This document shows positions 10,481-22,023 of a stretch of 64,000 bases of DNA, piece after piece (positions within the stretch are counted from its first letter, which is position 1; the number at the start of each line of letters is the position of its first letter). The DNA is taken from positions 21,578 through 85,577 of the forward strand of contig NZ_QJUO01000018.1 in NCBI RefSeq assembly GCF_004327335.1. The letters run 5' to 3'. Under the pieces are notes generated by a model. That model searched no databases, was not told the DNA's origin, and was given only the letters and a program-made list of their open reading frames with translations. The position numbers and the translations under genes were made by a program. This stretch comes from Stutzerimonas kirkiae (lineage in GTDB: Bacteria > Pseudomonadota > Gammaproteobacteria > Pseudomonadales > Pseudomonadaceae).

Positions 10481-11866
10481 TCAGGCCGGTTGATACCAGT
10501 GTTTCGGTTCCAACTGGCTGGCCTGGTAGTGATCGAACAGCATGCAGACAGCCCGTGCCAGCAGGCGCCCAGGCGGCATTATCAGCAGGCGCTCGGGCGA
10601 GAGGGCGATCAGGCCGTCGGCCTCCATCTGTGCCAGTTGCGGACGGATATCCAGGAAATACTCTTCGAAGTCGATGGAGAACCTGGTTTCGATCTGGGCG
10701 ATATCCAGCTCGAAATCGCAGATCAACGAATGGATGATCGAGCGGCGGATCAGGTCGTCCTTGTTGCAGTGCAGTCCACGCTGGGTCGCCAGTTGGTCCT
10801 GTTGCAGGCTCTGCTGGTAGCGGGCCAGGTCGGTATGGTTCTGGCAGTAGAGTTCGCCGATCTGGCTGATGGCCGAGACGCCCAGGCCGAGCAGGTCGCA
10901 ATGGCCATGGGTGGTATAGCCGAGCAGGTTGCGTTGCAAGGTGCCGTCTTCCTGGGCGATGGCCAGGTCGTCATCGGGCAGGGCGAAGTGGTCGATGCCG
11001 ATGTAGCGGTAGCCGGCTTCGGTCAGGCGCTCGATGCCATGCTGGAACATGGCGAGTTGTTCGCTCGCGTCGGGCAGTTCTTCTGCTTTTATCCGGCGTT
11101 GGCTCACATAATATTCGGGCTGGTGCCGGTAGCGGCTGATCGAAAGACTGTCCGGCTGCAGTTCGACGATCGAATCCAGCGTCTGCGAGAAGTTCGCCAG
11201 GTTCTGCCGGGGTAGCCCGTAGTGCAGGACGATATTGACCGAGCGATATTGCAGCGTGCGCGCGGCCTCGATGATGGCGCGGGTCTGTTCCGCGGTCTGC
11301 AGGCGGTTGATCGCCTGCTGCACTTCGGCGGACAACGGCTGGGCGCTGAGGTTGATACGGTTGAAGCCCAGTTCGCGCAGCAGGCCTATGGTCGGCCAGT
11401 CCGCTTCGCGCGGGTCGATATCGATGCCGTAGTCCCCGGAATCGTCGTCCAGCAGGTTGAAATGCTTGCGCAGGGAGGCCATCAGGCGCCGCAGTTCCTG
11501 GTGCGAGAGAAACGTCGGGGTGCCGCCACCCAGCCGCAGTTGCTCGACGTACTGCCCGGTGCCGATGTGCTTGGCCAGCAGGGCCATCTCGTGCTCCAGG
11601 CTGTCGAGATAGACCTGGGCGCGCCCCCGGTCCTTGGTGATCACTTTGTTGCGGTTGCAGTAGTAGCAGGCGTTGGCGCAGAACGGCAGGTGCAGGTAGA
11701 GCGAAAGGGGGCGGCCTGCCCGACGACTGTCACGCAGGGCATGCAGCAGGTCGAATGAGCCGATGCCACCGTCGAACCTGACCACCGATGGGTAGGATGC
11801 ATAACGAGGCGCCGCCTGATCGTAGCGGCGGATCAGGTCTGCGTCCCAACGGATGGCGTCTAGCAT
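10481..11866 (-). CDS. hemN: oxygen-independent coproporphyrinogen III oxidase
   Basis: The 461-residue radical-SAM enzyme decarboxylates coproporphyrinogen III to protoporphyrinogen IX without oxygen, needed for haem synthesis in low oxygen. The radical-SAM cysteines are C63, C67 and C70 (CANACYYC), preceded by YLHLPF; GGGTPTFLS and the C-terminal HemN domain (RSIIHSLICDFELD) are present. The length matches true HemN rather than the shorter HemW group. An Anr box ends 61 bases upstream of the start, at the distance expected for a class II activated promoter. It supplies haem for the nearby cbb3 oxidases. Confidence 0.97.
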   Translation of the reverse strand: MLDAIRWDADLIRRYDQAAPRYASYPSVVRFDGGIGSFDLLHALRDSRRAGRPLSLYLHLPFCANACYYCNRNKVITKDRGRAQVYLDSLEHEMALLAKHIGTGQYVEQLRLGGGTPTFLSHQELRRLMASLRKHFNLLDDDSGDYGIDIDPREADWPTIGLLRELGFNRINLSAQPLSAEVQQAINRLQTAEQTRAIIEAARTLQYRSVNIVLHYGLPRQNLANFSQTLDSIVELQPDSLSISRYRHQPEYYVSQRRIKAEELPDASEQLAMFQHGIERLTEAGYRYIGIDHFALPDDDLAIAQEDGTLQRNLLGYTTHGHCDLLGLGVSAISQIGELYCQNHTDLARYQQSLQQDQLATQRGLHCNKDDLIRRSIIHSLICDFELDIAQIETRFSIDFEEYFLDIRPQLAQMEADGLIALSPERLLIMPPGRLLARAVCMLFDHYQASQLEPKHWYQPA

Positions 11867-11926
11867 GTGGCTTTTCCGGTTTGGGTGACGGTAGCCGGAT
11901 TCTAGGTTGGAGGTTGCCGAGCTGAC

Positions 11927-11940
11927 TTGACCTGTATCAA
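11927..11940 (-). promoter_or_regulatory. Anr/FNR box in the hemN-nadE intergenic region
   Basis: TTGACCTGTATCAA matches TTGAT-N4-ATCAA at 9 of 10 fixed positions. It lies 61-74 bases upstream of hemN on the minus strand. Centred at -41.5 it would give a hemN leader of about 26 bases. It is 79 bases upstream of nadE on the other side, so an effect on nadE is possible but less likely. Confidence 0.8.
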
Positions 11941-12018
11941 GCTTGCCTTGACCCTTGGCGGCGCGTGTTGCCGTTTACCGCCGACCGGATAAGTTCATTC
12001 AATCGCCAGGAGATAGAG

Positions 12019-12846
12019 ATGCAGAGTCGCCAACAGGAAATCGCAACTGCCCTGGGGGTGCGGGACCCCATGGAGAATGAAACCGCGGTGGCTGCCGAAA
12101 TTGCCCGTCGGGTGGCGTTCATACAGGATTGCCTGCGCCAGTCGGGCATGAAGACCCTGGTGCTGGGGATCAGTGGCGGTGTCGATTCGACCACGGCGGG
12201 GCTGCTCTGCCAGCGTGCCGTGAGAGCGTTGCGCGAGGCGGGGGAAGGGGACGATTACCGCTTTATCGCCGTCCGCCTGCCCTACCTGCTCCAGCATGAC
12301 GAAGAGGAGGCCGCCCTGGCGGTGGCCAGCATCGCGCCGGACGAGTCGCATACCGTGAACATAGCGCCTTCGGTACAGGCGCTGGCGGGGGAGGTCGAGG
12401 CGTTGCAGGGGCTGTCGTCGGCGGCCAGGGACTTCGCCCTGGGCAACACCAAGGCGCGTATCCGCATGGTCGCCCAGTACACCATCGCCAATGCCCGCCA
12501 GGGGCTGGTGGTGGGGACCGACCACGCGGCGGAAGCGGTGATGGGGTTTTTCACCAAGTTCGGTGACGGCGCCTGCGATCTCACGCCGCTGGCCGGGCTG
12601 GTCAAGGGCCAGGTCCGGCAACTGGCCGATGCGCTCGGTGCTCCACAGCAACTGGTACACAAGGTGCCGACCGCCGATCTGGAAGAGCTGGCGCCCGGCA
12701 AGCCCGACGAAGAAGCGCATGGCGTGAGTTACCAGGATATCGACGCTTTCCTGCTGGGGCGCCCTGTCGATCCTGAAGTGGCGCGGATCATCATCGACAC
12801 CTACGACAGGACGGCGCACAAACGGCAACAGCCGAAGGAGCCTTGA
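12019..12846 (+). CDS. nadE: ammonia-dependent NAD+ synthetase
   Basis: The 275-residue enzyme adenylates nicotinic acid adenine dinucleotide and amidates it with ammonia to NAD+. The PP-loop SGGVDST (about residues 52-58) and the NAD-synthase features [19 protein letters not shown] and [17 protein letters not shown] are present; there is no glutaminase domain, so it is the short E. coli-like type. I start at the ATG at 12019, preceded by AGGAGATAGAG; the frame extends 18 codons upstream without support. It is divergent from hemN and followed by heptamer repeats. NadE next to hemN is not the arrangement I know from P. aeruginosa. Confidence 0.95.
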   Translation: MQSRQQEIATALGVRDPMENETAVAAEIARRVAFIQDCLRQSGMKTLVLGISGGVDSTTAGLLCQRAVRALREAGEGDDYRFIAVRLPYLLQHDEEEAALAVASIAPDESHTVNIAPSVQALAGEVEALQGLSSAARDFALGNTKARIRMVAQYTIANARQGLVVGTDHAAEAVMGFFTKFGDGACDLTPLAGLVKGQVRQLADALGAPQQLVHKVPTADLEELAPGKPDEEAHGVSYQDIDAFLLGRPVDPEVARIIIDTYDRTAHKRQQPKEP

Positions 12847-12849
12847 GCA

Positions 12850-12920
12850 GCTTCAAGCTACAAGCCGAGCAGAATGGCGGAAACTTCGCTTCAGGCTTCA
12901 GGCTTCAGGCTTGAAGCTTA
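12850..12920. repeat. heptamer repeat cluster forming an imperfect palindrome
   Basis: GCTTCAAGCT near 12852, then three tandem CTTCAGG-type units and GCTTGAAGC near 12910, lie between the convergent nadE and the SafE-like gene. The opposite orientation of the outer units allows a stem-loop. It belongs to the same family as 1987-2022 and 8284-8320. Confidence 0.6.
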
Positions 12921-12931
12921 CGGCTGCTTTT

Positions 12932-13615
12932 TCAGTGCCCCATCAACCAGTGCCGGTGCGGGCCGGGCAGGGTCCATAGGCCAAAGAGGATGACCAGCGC
13001 CCCGGCGGCCATGCGTACGCCGCGGTTTCTCAGGAAAGCGCCCAGGCGTTCGGTGGCGAGGCCGGTGGCCAGCAACACCGGCCAGGTGCCGAGGCCGAAG
13101 CAGAGCATCAACAGGGCGCTGTCCACGGCGTCGCCCTGGCTGGCGGCCCAGAGCAGCGTGCTGTAGACCAGCCCGCACGGCAGCCAGCCCCAGAGCCCGC
13201 CCAGCAGCAGGGCGCGGGGCAGGCTGCTGACCGGCAGCAGTCGGCTGGCCAGGGGCTGGATGAGTTTCCAGAGCCCTTTGCCGATGGCTTCCACGCGCGT
13301 CAGCCCGCTCCACCAGCCGGCCAGGTAGAGCCCCATGGCGATCAGCAGCAGGCCGGCGACGATGCGCATGGCGCTTGCCAGGGGGCCGTTGGCGAGCGCC
13401 CAGCCGGCCAGCCCGAGGATAAAGCCGGCCAGTGCGTAGCTGAGGACCCGGCCGATGTTGTAGCCCAGCAGCAGGCCGAAGCGGCGGGCGCGCTGCTGCG
13501 GCGGAATGGCCATGGTCAGCGCACCCATCAGGCCGCCGCACATGCCCAGGCAATGGCCGCCGCCAAGCAGCCCCAGCACCAGCGCGGAGAGCATCAGCGG
13601 CAGCAGCTCAGTCAC
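12932..13615 (-). CDS. SafE/DsbD_2-like membrane protein of the cbb3 maturation cluster
   Basis: The protein has 227 residues and about 6 membrane helices. The motif GGGHCLGMCGGLMGAL (about residues 18-33) and PCGLVYSTLLWAA are typical of the DsbD_2/UreH-like transmembrane family (PF13386) found beside ccoGHIS in many proteobacteria. The two Cys/Met/His-rich helices suggest metal (copper) or redox transfer during cbb3 oxidase assembly, but no activity has been fixed for this protein here. Its start overlaps the end of ccoS by 8 bases, so translation is probably coupled. It would be the last gene of the ccoGHIS operon. Confidence 0.82.
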   Translation of the reverse strand: MTELLPLMLSALVLGLLGGGHCLGMCGGLMGALTMAIPPQQRARRFGLLLGYNIGRVLSYALAGFILGLAGWALANGPLASAMRIVAGLLLIAMGLYLAGWWSGLTRVEAIGKGLWKLIQPLASRLLPVSSLPRALLLGGLWGWLPCGLVYSTLLWAASQGDAVDSALLMLCFGLGTWPVLLATGLATERLGAFLRNRGVRMAAGALVILFGLWTLPGPHRHWLMGH

Positions 13616-13820
13616 GCTCCGGGCGCTCCGGCGGGGTTTCGTCGGTCGTTTCGGCTTTCTGCCCGGAATCCGGCGGCGGCAGGTCGTCGTCGAACAGGAT
13701 GCTGTGCGCCGGTCCCTCCAGGTCGTCGTACTGGCCGCTGTCGACCGCCCAGAAGAAGACCCAGATGGCCAGGGCGACCAGCACCACGGCGATGGGGATC
13801 AGAACGTACAAGGCGGCCAT
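13608..13820 (-). CDS. ccoS: cbb3-type cytochrome oxidase assembly protein CcoS
   Basis: CcoS is a small single-span protein required for cofactor insertion into the cbb3 oxidase. The 70-residue product starts MAALYVLIPIAVVLVALAI, has one N-terminal helix, then the conserved FFWAVDSGQYDDLEGPA segment and an acidic tail. I use the ATG at 13820; the open frame continues 20 codons upstream without family sequence. It follows ccoI by 67 bases and overlaps the next gene by 8 bases. Confidence 0.93.
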   Translation of the reverse strand: MAALYVLIPIAVVLVALAIWVFFWAVDSGQYDDLEGPAHSILFDDDLPPPDSGQKAETTDETPPERPERD

Positions 13821-13887
13821 GGGGCCTCCGGGATGACCACGGGAAAGGGGCTTGCTGGCGACTGGCGGGCAATGTTGCACATGGCAG

Positions 13888-16287
13888 TCAATGCCGGGTC
13901 AGCCGCAGGGCGTTCAATACTACCAGCAATGAACTGAGCGACATGCCCAGTGCCGCCCATAGCGGAGTGACCCAGCCGAGCGCAGCGAAGGGCAGTACCA
14001 GGCCATTGTACAGACCGGCCCAGAGCAGGTTCTCGATGATGATGCGGCGGCTGCGCCGGGCAATCGAGAAGGTCTGCACCAGGCTGTCCAGGCGGTTCGA
14101 CAGCAGCACCGCGTCGGCGCTGGTCTTGGCCAGGTCGGTGGCCGAACCCATGGCGATACTGATGTCGGCGGCGGCCAGTACCGGTACGTCGTTGACGCCA
14201 TCGCCGAGCATCAGTACGCGCTGTCCCCGCGCCTGCAACGCTTGCAGGTGCTGCAGTTTGGCGTCCGGCGTCAACCCGCCGACGGCTTCGTCCATGCCCA
14301 ACTGGGCGGCGATCTGGCCGACCATCGGTGAACTGTCGCCGGACAGCAGGACGGTGTGCCAGCCCTGGCGCCGACAGGCCTCCAGCAGTGCCGGAGCGTC
14401 CCCGCGCAGGCGGTCGTCGAGTACCAGCCAGGCCAGCGGCCCCTGCTGGTCGCCCAGCAACAGCCATTGACCCTGTGCGCCCGGTATCGGCGGCGCAGTG
14501 CCGGCGTAGCCTGCCGCGACGAAGGCCGGCTGGCCGATGCGCAGGGCCCGCCCGCCGAGGTTGCCGGAGAGCCCCAGGCCGGGGTGGCTTTCGACACTGT
14601 CGGCGGCCTCGGGGGCCCGCCCGAAGGCCTTGGCGATGGGGTGTTCCGAGCGGTTCTCGAGGGCGGCGGCGAGGCCCAGGCAGGTGTCGGCATCCAGCTC
14701 GCCCAGGGGCTGGATGGCGCTCAGGGTCAGGCGGCCTTCGGTCAGTGTGCCGGTCTTGTCGAACACCACCGTGTCGATATGGTTGAGGCCTTCCAGCACA
14801 TGGCCGCGGGTCAGCAGCAGGCCGAGCTTGTGCAGCGTGCCGGTGGCGGTGGTCAGCGCCGTTGGCGTCGCCAGCGAGAGGGCGCAGGGGCAGGTGGCGA
14901 CCAGCAGCGCGAGGACGATCCAGAAGGCGCGTTGCGGGTCGATCTGCCACCAGACCAGCCCGACCACCGCCGCCGCCAGCAGCACCACCAGCAGGAACCA
15001 TTGCGCGACTTTGTCCGCGAGTTCCGCCAGCCGTGGTTTTTCCGCCTGGGCGCGTTCCAGAAGGCGCACGATCGCCGACAGGCGGGTGTCGTCGCCGAGG
15101 GCGCGTACGCGTATCACCAGAGGGCTTTCGACGTTCAACGTGCCAGCGGTCACCGCGTCACCGACGCTGCGCGGCAGCGGCAGGTACTCGCCGGTGAGGA
15201 CGGATTCGTCGATGCTCGACTGGCCTTCGAGAATTTCCCCGTCGGCCGGCACCAGGGCGCCGGGTTGCACCAGCACATGGTCGCCGGTGTTCAGTTCGCT
15301 GAGCAGGACACGGCTGTTCTGCCCGTGTTCGTCCAGCCGCAGGCAGGAGGCGGGCAGCAGGTTGACCAGTTGCGCGCTGGCGGCGGCGGTACGCTCCCGC
15401 GCCCGCCGTTCCAGGTAGCGGCCGGCCAGCAGGAACAGGGCGAACATGCCGACCGCGTCGAAGTACAGCTCGCCCTGGCCGGTGAGGGTCGACCAGATGC
15501 CGGCCAGGTAGGCGCCGCCGATGGCCAGGGATACCGAGACATCCATGCTCAGGTGGCGGGTGCGCAGGTCGCGCAGGGCGCCACGGAAGAAGTCGCTGCA
15601 GCAGTAGAAGACGATGGGCGTGGTGAGCAGCAGGGCGGTCCAGCGCAGGATGCTGGCCATGCCCGCCGAGAGGTCGAGGTTGAACTCCGGCCAGGTCGCC
15701 ATGGTGGCCATCATCACCTGCATCCACAGCAGGCCGGCGGCGCCGAGCTGGCGCATGGCGCGGCGGTTTTCCCGGGCGATGCGCGCGGCAGCCTGGTCGG
15801 GCTGGTAGGGGTGGGCGGCGTAGCCGATGCGGCGCAATTGCCCGAGCAGTTCGCTGAGCGGCAGCCGACTGTCGTCCCAGCTTACGCGCAGCCGGTGGTT
15901 GGACAGGTTGAGGCTCGCTTCGCCGACCCCATCCAGTGAGCGCAGGTGGCGCTCGATCAGCCAGCCGCAGGCGGCACAACTGATCCCTTCTATATGCAGC
16001 GCGGTACTGGCCAGCTCGGCATCGTGGCTGACGAAGGGCTGCTGGACATCCGGACGATCGTAGAGCGCCATCTCCTCGCCGAGGACCTGCGGCAGTTCCC
16101 GCGGGTTGATAGCGGTGTCGCTGCGGTGCTGGTAGTAGCTTTGCAGCCCGCCGGCGACGATGGCCTGTGCCACCGCCTGGCAGCCCGGACAGCAGAAATC
16201 ACGTGTCTGCCCCAGTACATCGGCATGGAAGGTGCCGCCGGCGGGAACCGGCAGGCCACAGTGATAGCAGGGAGTCGGTTGGCTCAT
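13888..16287 (-). CDS. ccoI: copper-translocating P-type ATPase CcoI
   Basis: The 799-residue P1B-type ATPase of the inner membrane supplies copper for the CuB site of cbb3 oxidase (CcoI/FixI/CtpA group). It begins with the CYHCGLPVP cysteine motif and CCPGC, then a heavy-metal-associated domain with GISCAACGW. The ion path CPC is in VATCPCALSLATP, the phosphorylated Asp in DKTGTLTEGRL, and the hinge in MLGDGVNDVPVLAAAD. The membrane domain has the eight-helix pattern of copper pumps. It lies 6 bases downstream of ccoH and belongs to the ccoGHIS operon. Confidence 0.96.
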   Translation of the reverse strand: MSQPTPCYHCGLPVPAGGTFHADVLGQTRDFCCPGCQAVAQAIVAGGLQSYYQHRSDTAINPRELPQVLGEEMALYDRPDVQQPFVSHDAELASTALHIEGISCAACGWLIERHLRSLDGVGEASLNLSNHRLRVSWDDSRLPLSELLGQLRRIGYAAHPYQPDQAAARIARENRRAMRQLGAAGLLWMQVMMATMATWPEFNLDLSAGMASILRWTALLLTTPIVFYCCSDFFRGALRDLRTRHLSMDVSVSLAIGGAYLAGIWSTLTGQGELYFDAVGMFALFLLAGRYLERRARERTAAASAQLVNLLPASCLRLDEHGQNSRVLLSELNTGDHVLVQPGALVPADGEILEGQSSIDESVLTGEYLPLPRSVGDAVTAGTLNVESPLVIRVRALGDDTRLSAIVRLLERAQAEKPRLAELADKVAQWFLLVVLLAAAVVGLVWWQIDPQRAFWIVLALLVATCPCALSLATPTALTTATGTLHKLGLLLTRGHVLEGLNHIDTVVFDKTGTLTEGRLTLSAIQPLGELDADTCLGLAAALENRSEHPIAKAFGRAPEAADSVESHPGLGLSGNLGGRALRIGQPAFVAAGYAGTAPPIPGAQGQWLLLGDQQGPLAWLVLDDRLRGDAPALLEACRRQGWHTVLLSGDSSPMVGQIAAQLGMDEAVGGLTPDAKLQHLQALQARGQRVLMLGDGVNDVPVLAAADISIAMGSATDLAKTSADAVLLSNRLDSLVQTFSIARRSRRIIIENLLWAGLYNGLVLPFAALGWVTPLWAALGMSLSSLLVVLNALRLTRH

Positions 16288-16293
16288 CGTGTG

Positions 16294-16800
16294 TCAGGGA
16301 GTCAGTTCGATGGCTTGCCCGCTGACGATGGTTTCCTCTTCGTAAAGACGCCAGTCCTGTTCACCCTCGCTGCCCAGCAGCTCGATGAAACGGCGGCCGG
16401 TCACCGCTTCCTGCATGAAGCCTTCATAGTCACCGGTTTCACCCTGGGGTTGCAGGACGATGCGACGGTCCTTCTCCGGCTGGGTCGGGGAGATCAGGTT
16501 GAGCACCAGTTGCGCCGGGCGGCTGTCGCCTTCGAGGGTCAGGCGGGCCGTACCGGTTTCTTCGTCGAGCCGCAGCTGTGCCCTGATGCCATGGCGCTCG
16601 GCCAGCTTCTCCCGCTCCAGCGAGGTATTGATGCCCTTGCCCACGTCATAGTAGTTCTCCACCACCAGCGACACCGGGTTGCGGATGGCGATGGTCAGCA
16701 GGGCGCTGCCGAGGACCACCGAGGTCACCAGGATGGCGATGATGAACCAGGCCCAGGGCTGGGTGTACCAACGGGTGACTTGCTCGTTATCGGAACGCAT
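16294..16800 (-). CDS. ccoH: cbb3 oxidase assembly protein CcoH (FixH family)
   Basis: The 168-residue membrane protein has a single N-terminal helix ([20 protein letters not shown]), the conserved [18 protein letters not shown] segment and a periplasmic beta domain ending in [13 protein letters not shown]. CcoH is needed for stable assembly of cbb3 oxidase in other proteobacteria. The chosen start (ATG at 16800, [12 protein letters not shown]) lies 13 bases after ccoG; an upstream in-frame start would overlap ccoG. It is followed 6 bases later by ccoI. Confidence 0.92.
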   Translation of the reverse strand: MRSDNEQVTRWYTQPWAWFIIAILVTSVVLGSALLTIAIRNPVSLVVENYYDVGKGINTSLEREKLAERHGIRAQLRLDEETGTARLTLEGDSRPAQLVLNLISPTQPEKDRRIVLQPQGETGDYEGFMQEAVTGRRFIELLGSEGEQDWRLYEEETIVSGQAIELTP

Positions 16801-16813
16801 GTACGGCCTTTTC

Positions 16814-18235
16814 TCAGCGGACGCTCGGGCCGATGAAGCGGCTGTCGGCGTCGTCGTTGATGGATGCATCATCTGCCGACTGGACGTGGAAGATGATCTC
16901 GTTGGTGCTCGATGGCAGTTTCTCCGGCGCGATGGACAGCTCCACCGCGAAGGTGAGCAGTTCTCCCGCCTCGGCGCGGACCTCCCGGCGCCCTTCGTAG
17001 TTCAGGCCATCCAGCCCCGAGGCGCGGATGCTGAAGGTCTGCGGGTGCTGGGCCTTGTTCATGATCTTCAGGGTGTAGACGTTTTCCACGTAGCCCTTTT
17101 CGTTCTCGCGGTAGAGCACGCGGTCCTTCAGTACATCCAGCTTGACCAGCGGGCGCTCGGCCACGGCATAGGCGAAGACGCCCATCATGGTGACCAGGGC
17201 GATAGCATAGCCGATCAGCCGTGGCCGGATCAGGCGGGTCTTCTGCCCGGACAGGTTGTGTTCGGTGGTGTAGCTGATCAGCCCCTTGGGATAGTGCATC
17301 TTCTCCATGATGGCGTCACAGGCGTCGATACAGGCGGCGCAGCCGATGCATTCGATCTGCAGGCCGTCGCGGATGTCGATGCCGGTGGGGCAGACCTGTA
17401 CGCACATGGTGCAGTCGATGCAGTCGCCCAGGCCGGCAGCCTTGTAGTCCGTGTCTTTCTTGCGTGGGCCACGTTTCTCGCCACGGCGCGGGTCGTAGGA
17501 AACGATCAGGGTGTCCTTGTCGAACATCACACTCTGGAAACGTGCGTAGGGGCACATGTAGATGCACACCTGCTCGCGCAGGTAGCCGGCATTGCCATAG
17601 GTGGCCAGGGTGAAGAAGCCGATCCAGAAGGCCGCCCAGCCGCCGACCTGCAGGGTCAGCAGGTCGGCCACCAACTCGCGGACAGGCGTGAAGTAGCCGA
17701 CGAAGGTGATGCCGATCAGCAGCGAGACGCCGAGCCAGATGGCGTGCTTGGCCGCCTTGCGGGCGAGCTTGCGCCCGGTCATCGGGGCCCTGTCGAGTTT
17801 CATGCGCTGGTTGCGATCACCCTCGGTGATCTTCTCCGCCCACATGAATACCCAGGTGAAGACACTCTGCGGGCAGGTATAGCCGCACCAGACACGACCG
17901 GCGAATACGGTGATGAAGAACAGGCCGAAGGCGCAGATGATCAGCAGCGACGACAGCAGGATGAAGTCCTGTGGCCAGTAGGTGGCGCCGAATATATGGA
18001 ACTTGCGTTCCGGCAAGTCCCACCAGACGGCCTGGCGTCCATTCCATTGCAGCCAGGCCGTGCCGAAGAACAGCAGGAACAGCAGCGCTCCACCCGCCCG
18101 GCGCAGGTTGCGGAACAGGCCGGTGAAGGCGCGGGTGTAGATTTGAGCGCGAGAAGCGTAGAGGTCTAAGGGGGCGGAGGCGTTCTTGGTGTTCGGCGGT
18201 GTGACATCCCGAACGGGTATCTGATGCTCAGTCAT
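16814..18235 (-). CDS. ccoG: cytochrome c oxidase accessory protein CcoG (RdxA/FixG family)
   Basis: The 473-residue membrane iron-sulfur protein implicated in copper reduction/delivery during cbb3 assembly. It has several membrane helices, a [10 protein letters not shown] motif, and two 4Fe-4S clusters in [12 protein letters not shown] and [12 protein letters not shown]. The C-terminal periplasmic IgG-like domain ([18 protein letters not shown]) is typical of the family. It starts the ccoG-H-I-S operon on the minus strand. The 159-base gap to ccoP has only an FNR half-site-like sequence (18296-18310), so regulation by Anr is uncertain. Confidence 0.95.
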   Translation of the reverse strand: MTEHQIPVRDVTPPNTKNASAPLDLYASRAQIYTRAFTGLFRNLRRAGGALLFLLFFGTAWLQWNGRQAVWWDLPERKFHIFGATYWPQDFILLSSLLIICAFGLFFITVFAGRVWCGYTCPQSVFTWVFMWAEKITEGDRNQRMKLDRAPMTGRKLARKAAKHAIWLGVSLLIGITFVGYFTPVRELVADLLTLQVGGWAAFWIGFFTLATYGNAGYLREQVCIYMCPYARFQSVMFDKDTLIVSYDPRRGEKRGPRKKDTDYKAAGLGDCIDCTMCVQVCPTGIDIRDGLQIECIGCAACIDACDAIMEKMHYPKGLISYTTEHNLSGQKTRLIRPRLIGYAIALVTMMGVFAYAVAERPLVKLDVLKDRVLYRENEKGYVENVYTLKIMNKAQHPQTFSIRASGLDGLNYEGRREVRAEAGELLTFAVELSIAPEKLPSSTNEIIFHVQSADDASINDDADSRFIGPSVR

Positions 18236-18394
18236 CTAATGCGTACCACGGCGGAAAGTGGGTGCCCCGGCCGATACGTGCCGACCGGGATCTCTTTGAT
18301 CCTGCGCCAATGGTACTCCCGAAAGCCAGGGTGGCTGGTGCGACAGTGCGTCACTGACTACTACACCCTGGGGGGTATTGCACTGAGCGGCGGA

Positions 18395-19312
18395 TCAGTC
18401 TTGTGCTTTCCGGGACAGGCTGTACACATAGGCGGCGAGCAAATGCACCTTGTCGTTACCCAGGATGTTCTCCTGGGCCGGCATGCGTCCATTGCGCCCG
18501 TAGCGAATGGTCTGCTGGATCTGGGCGAAACTCGAACCGTAGAGCCATACATTGTCGGTCAGGTTCGGTGCGCCGAGCATGGCAAGGCCTTTCCCATCGG
18601 AGCCATGGCAGACTACGCAGTTGCTGGCGAATATGTTTTGACCACGCTCAAGGTCGATGGCGATTCCCTCGGGATTCTCCCGGCCGGACAGGCTGCGCAC
18701 ATAGCCGGTGACATCGCGGATGCCCTCTTCGCCGATCACATCGCGCCAGGCCGGCATGGTGGCGATGCGGCCATGCTGGATGGTGGTCTTGATGGTGGCC
18801 GCATCGCCGCCCCACAGCCAGTCGTCGTCGGTCAGGTTGGGGAAGCCATAGGCGCCCTTGGCATCCGAGCCGTGGCAGACCGAGCAGTTCGAGGCGAACA
18901 GTCGTCCGCCCATCTTCAGTGCCTGTGGGTCCCTGGCGACTTCCTCCAGCGGCATGGCGGCGTATTTCGCATAGAGCGGCCCGTATTGCTGGCTGGCCTT
19001 GTGCATTTCCTTCTGCCAGGCGCTGGCCTGGGTCCAGCCGTCCTCGTAGCCGGGCAGCAGGCCTTTCCAGTTGCCCAGGCCCGGGTAGAGGGCGAGGTAG
19101 CCGAGGGCGAATATGACCGTGCCGACGAACAGCATGAACCACCACTTGGGCAGCGGGTTGTCGTATTCCTCGATGCCATCGTAGCAATGGCCGACGGTTT
19201 CTTCGGTAGCGCCGATGCGTTGCCCCTTGCGCGTGGCAAGCAGCAGCCATACCAGCGCGGCGATGGTGCCCAGGGTCAGCAGCGTTATGTACCAACTCCA
19301 AAACGACGTCAT
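18395..19312 (-). CDS. ccoP: cbb3-type cytochrome c oxidase subunit III (CcoP), operon with ccoQ
   Basis: The 305-residue membrane-anchored dihaem cytochrome c passes electrons to CcoO and CcoN. The CcoP N-terminal domain comes first, with [14 protein letters not shown] and the membrane helix after it. Two c-haem sites follow, CSVCH (about residue 137) and CVVCH (about 221), with Met ligands in the later GRIATMPAW and GRMPAQ segments. Its start abuts the ccoQ stop with no gap. It corresponds by position to CcoP1 of P. aeruginosa (named cco-2 in P. stutzeri because it carries ccoQ). Confidence 0.96.
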   Translation of the reverse strand: MTSFWSWYITLLTLGTIAALVWLLLATRKGQRIGATEETVGHCYDGIEEYDNPLPKWWFMLFVGTVIFALGYLALYPGLGNWKGLLPGYEDGWTQASAWQKEMHKASQQYGPLYAKYAAMPLEEVARDPQALKMGGRLFASNCSVCHGSDAKGAYGFPNLTDDDWLWGGDAATIKTTIQHGRIATMPAWRDVIGEEGIRDVTGYVRSLSGRENPEGIAIDLERGQNIFASNCVVCHGSDGKGLAMLGAPNLTDNVWLYGSSFAQIQQTIRYGRNGRMPAQENILGNDKVHLLAAYVYSLSRKAQD

Positions 19313-19501
19313 TTACTTTTCTCCGGATGCTTCTTCTTCATCACGCTTCTTGGGAGCGGGCTCGTCGTCAGCGAAAGGGAGGTTGGCGGCTTCGTCGAAG
19401 CTTTTCTTGCGCTTGCTGCTGTAAGCCCACACCACGATGCCAGTGAAGGCGACGAATACCAGTAGAGTGCCCAAACCGCGAAGAGTCCCGATGTCCATCA
19501 T
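19313..19501 (-). CDS. ccoQ: cbb3-type cytochrome oxidase subunit CcoQ
   Basis: The 62-residue single-helix subunit MMDIGTLRGLGTLLVFVAF stabilises the cbb3 complex. After the helix it has the conserved SSKRKKSFDEAANLPFADD tail. It lies between ccoO (3 bases) and ccoP (0 bases), so all are one transcript. The second cbb3 operon at 34.8-37.8 kb has no ccoQ between ccoO and ccoP. Confidence 0.93.
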   Translation of the reverse strand: MMDIGTLRGLGTLLVFVAFTGIVVWAYSSKRKKSFDEAANLPFADDEPAPKKRDEEEASGEK

Positions 19502-19504
19502 GCG

Positions 19505-20131
19505 TTACCGTTTATTAGTGAGTGCAGTGCCGAGCACTTGCAGATAAGCGACCATGGCGTCCATCTCGGTCTTACCCTTGACGGCGTCTCTGGCGCCAGT
19601 GATGTCTTCGTCGGTGTAGGGCACGCCCAGGGCGCGCAGCGCCTGCATTTTCCTGGCGGTGTCCTTGCCGTCGAGTACGTTTTCCACCAGCCATGGGTAG
19701 GCCGGCATTTTCGATTCCGGGACCACGTTGCGCGGGTTGTACAGGTGCGCGCGCTGCCAGTCGTCGGAGTAGCGACCGCCTACCCGGGCCAGGTCCGGGC
19801 CGCGACGGTTGGAACCCCACAGGAAGGGGTGGTCGTAGACGCTCTCGCCAGCGACCGAGTAGTGCCCGTAGCGTTCGGTCTCGGCGCGGAACGGGCGGAT
19901 CATCTGGGTGTGGCAACCGACGCAGCCTTCCTTGATATAGATGTCGCGGCCTTCCAGTTCCAGCGCGGTGTAGGGCTTCATGCCCGCCACCGGCTCGTTG
20001 ACCACGTCCTGGAAGAACAGCGGGACGATTTGCGTCAGGCCACCGATGCTCACGGCGAAGACCATCAGAATGGCCATCAGGCCGATGTTCTTCTCGATTT
20101 TCTCGTGCTTGGTCTCGTTATGCGTTGTCAT
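19505..20131 (-). CDS. ccoO: cbb3-type cytochrome c oxidase subunit II (CcoO)
   Basis: The 208-residue membrane-anchored monohaem cytochrome c relays electrons from CcoP to CcoN. An N-terminal helix ([17 protein letters not shown]) precedes the haem site [12 protein letters not shown] (about residue 70); the distal Met is in KMPAYPW. The protein differs from the second CcoO (35784-36410) at only about nine positions, and long DNA stretches are identical, suggesting recent gene conversion. It starts 14 bases after ccoN. Confidence 0.97.
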   Translation of the reverse strand: MTTHNETKHEKIEKNIGLMAILMVFAVSIGGLTQIVPLFFQDVVNEPVAGMKPYTALELEGRDIYIKEGCVGCHTQMIRPFRAETERYGHYSVAGESVYDHPFLWGSNRRGPDLARVGGRYSDDWQRAHLYNPRNVVPESKMPAYPWLVENVLDGKDTARKMQALRALGVPYTDEDITGARDAVKGKTEMDAMVAYLQVLGTALTNKR

Positions 20132-20145
20132 TTCTGCTCGGTTCC

Positions 20146-22023
<1,878 letters not shown>

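Noticed and set aside
14356..15939. A long plus-strand frame opposite ccoI
   Set aside because: It is an antisense shadow of the P-type ATPase, with biased composition and no recognisable motif.
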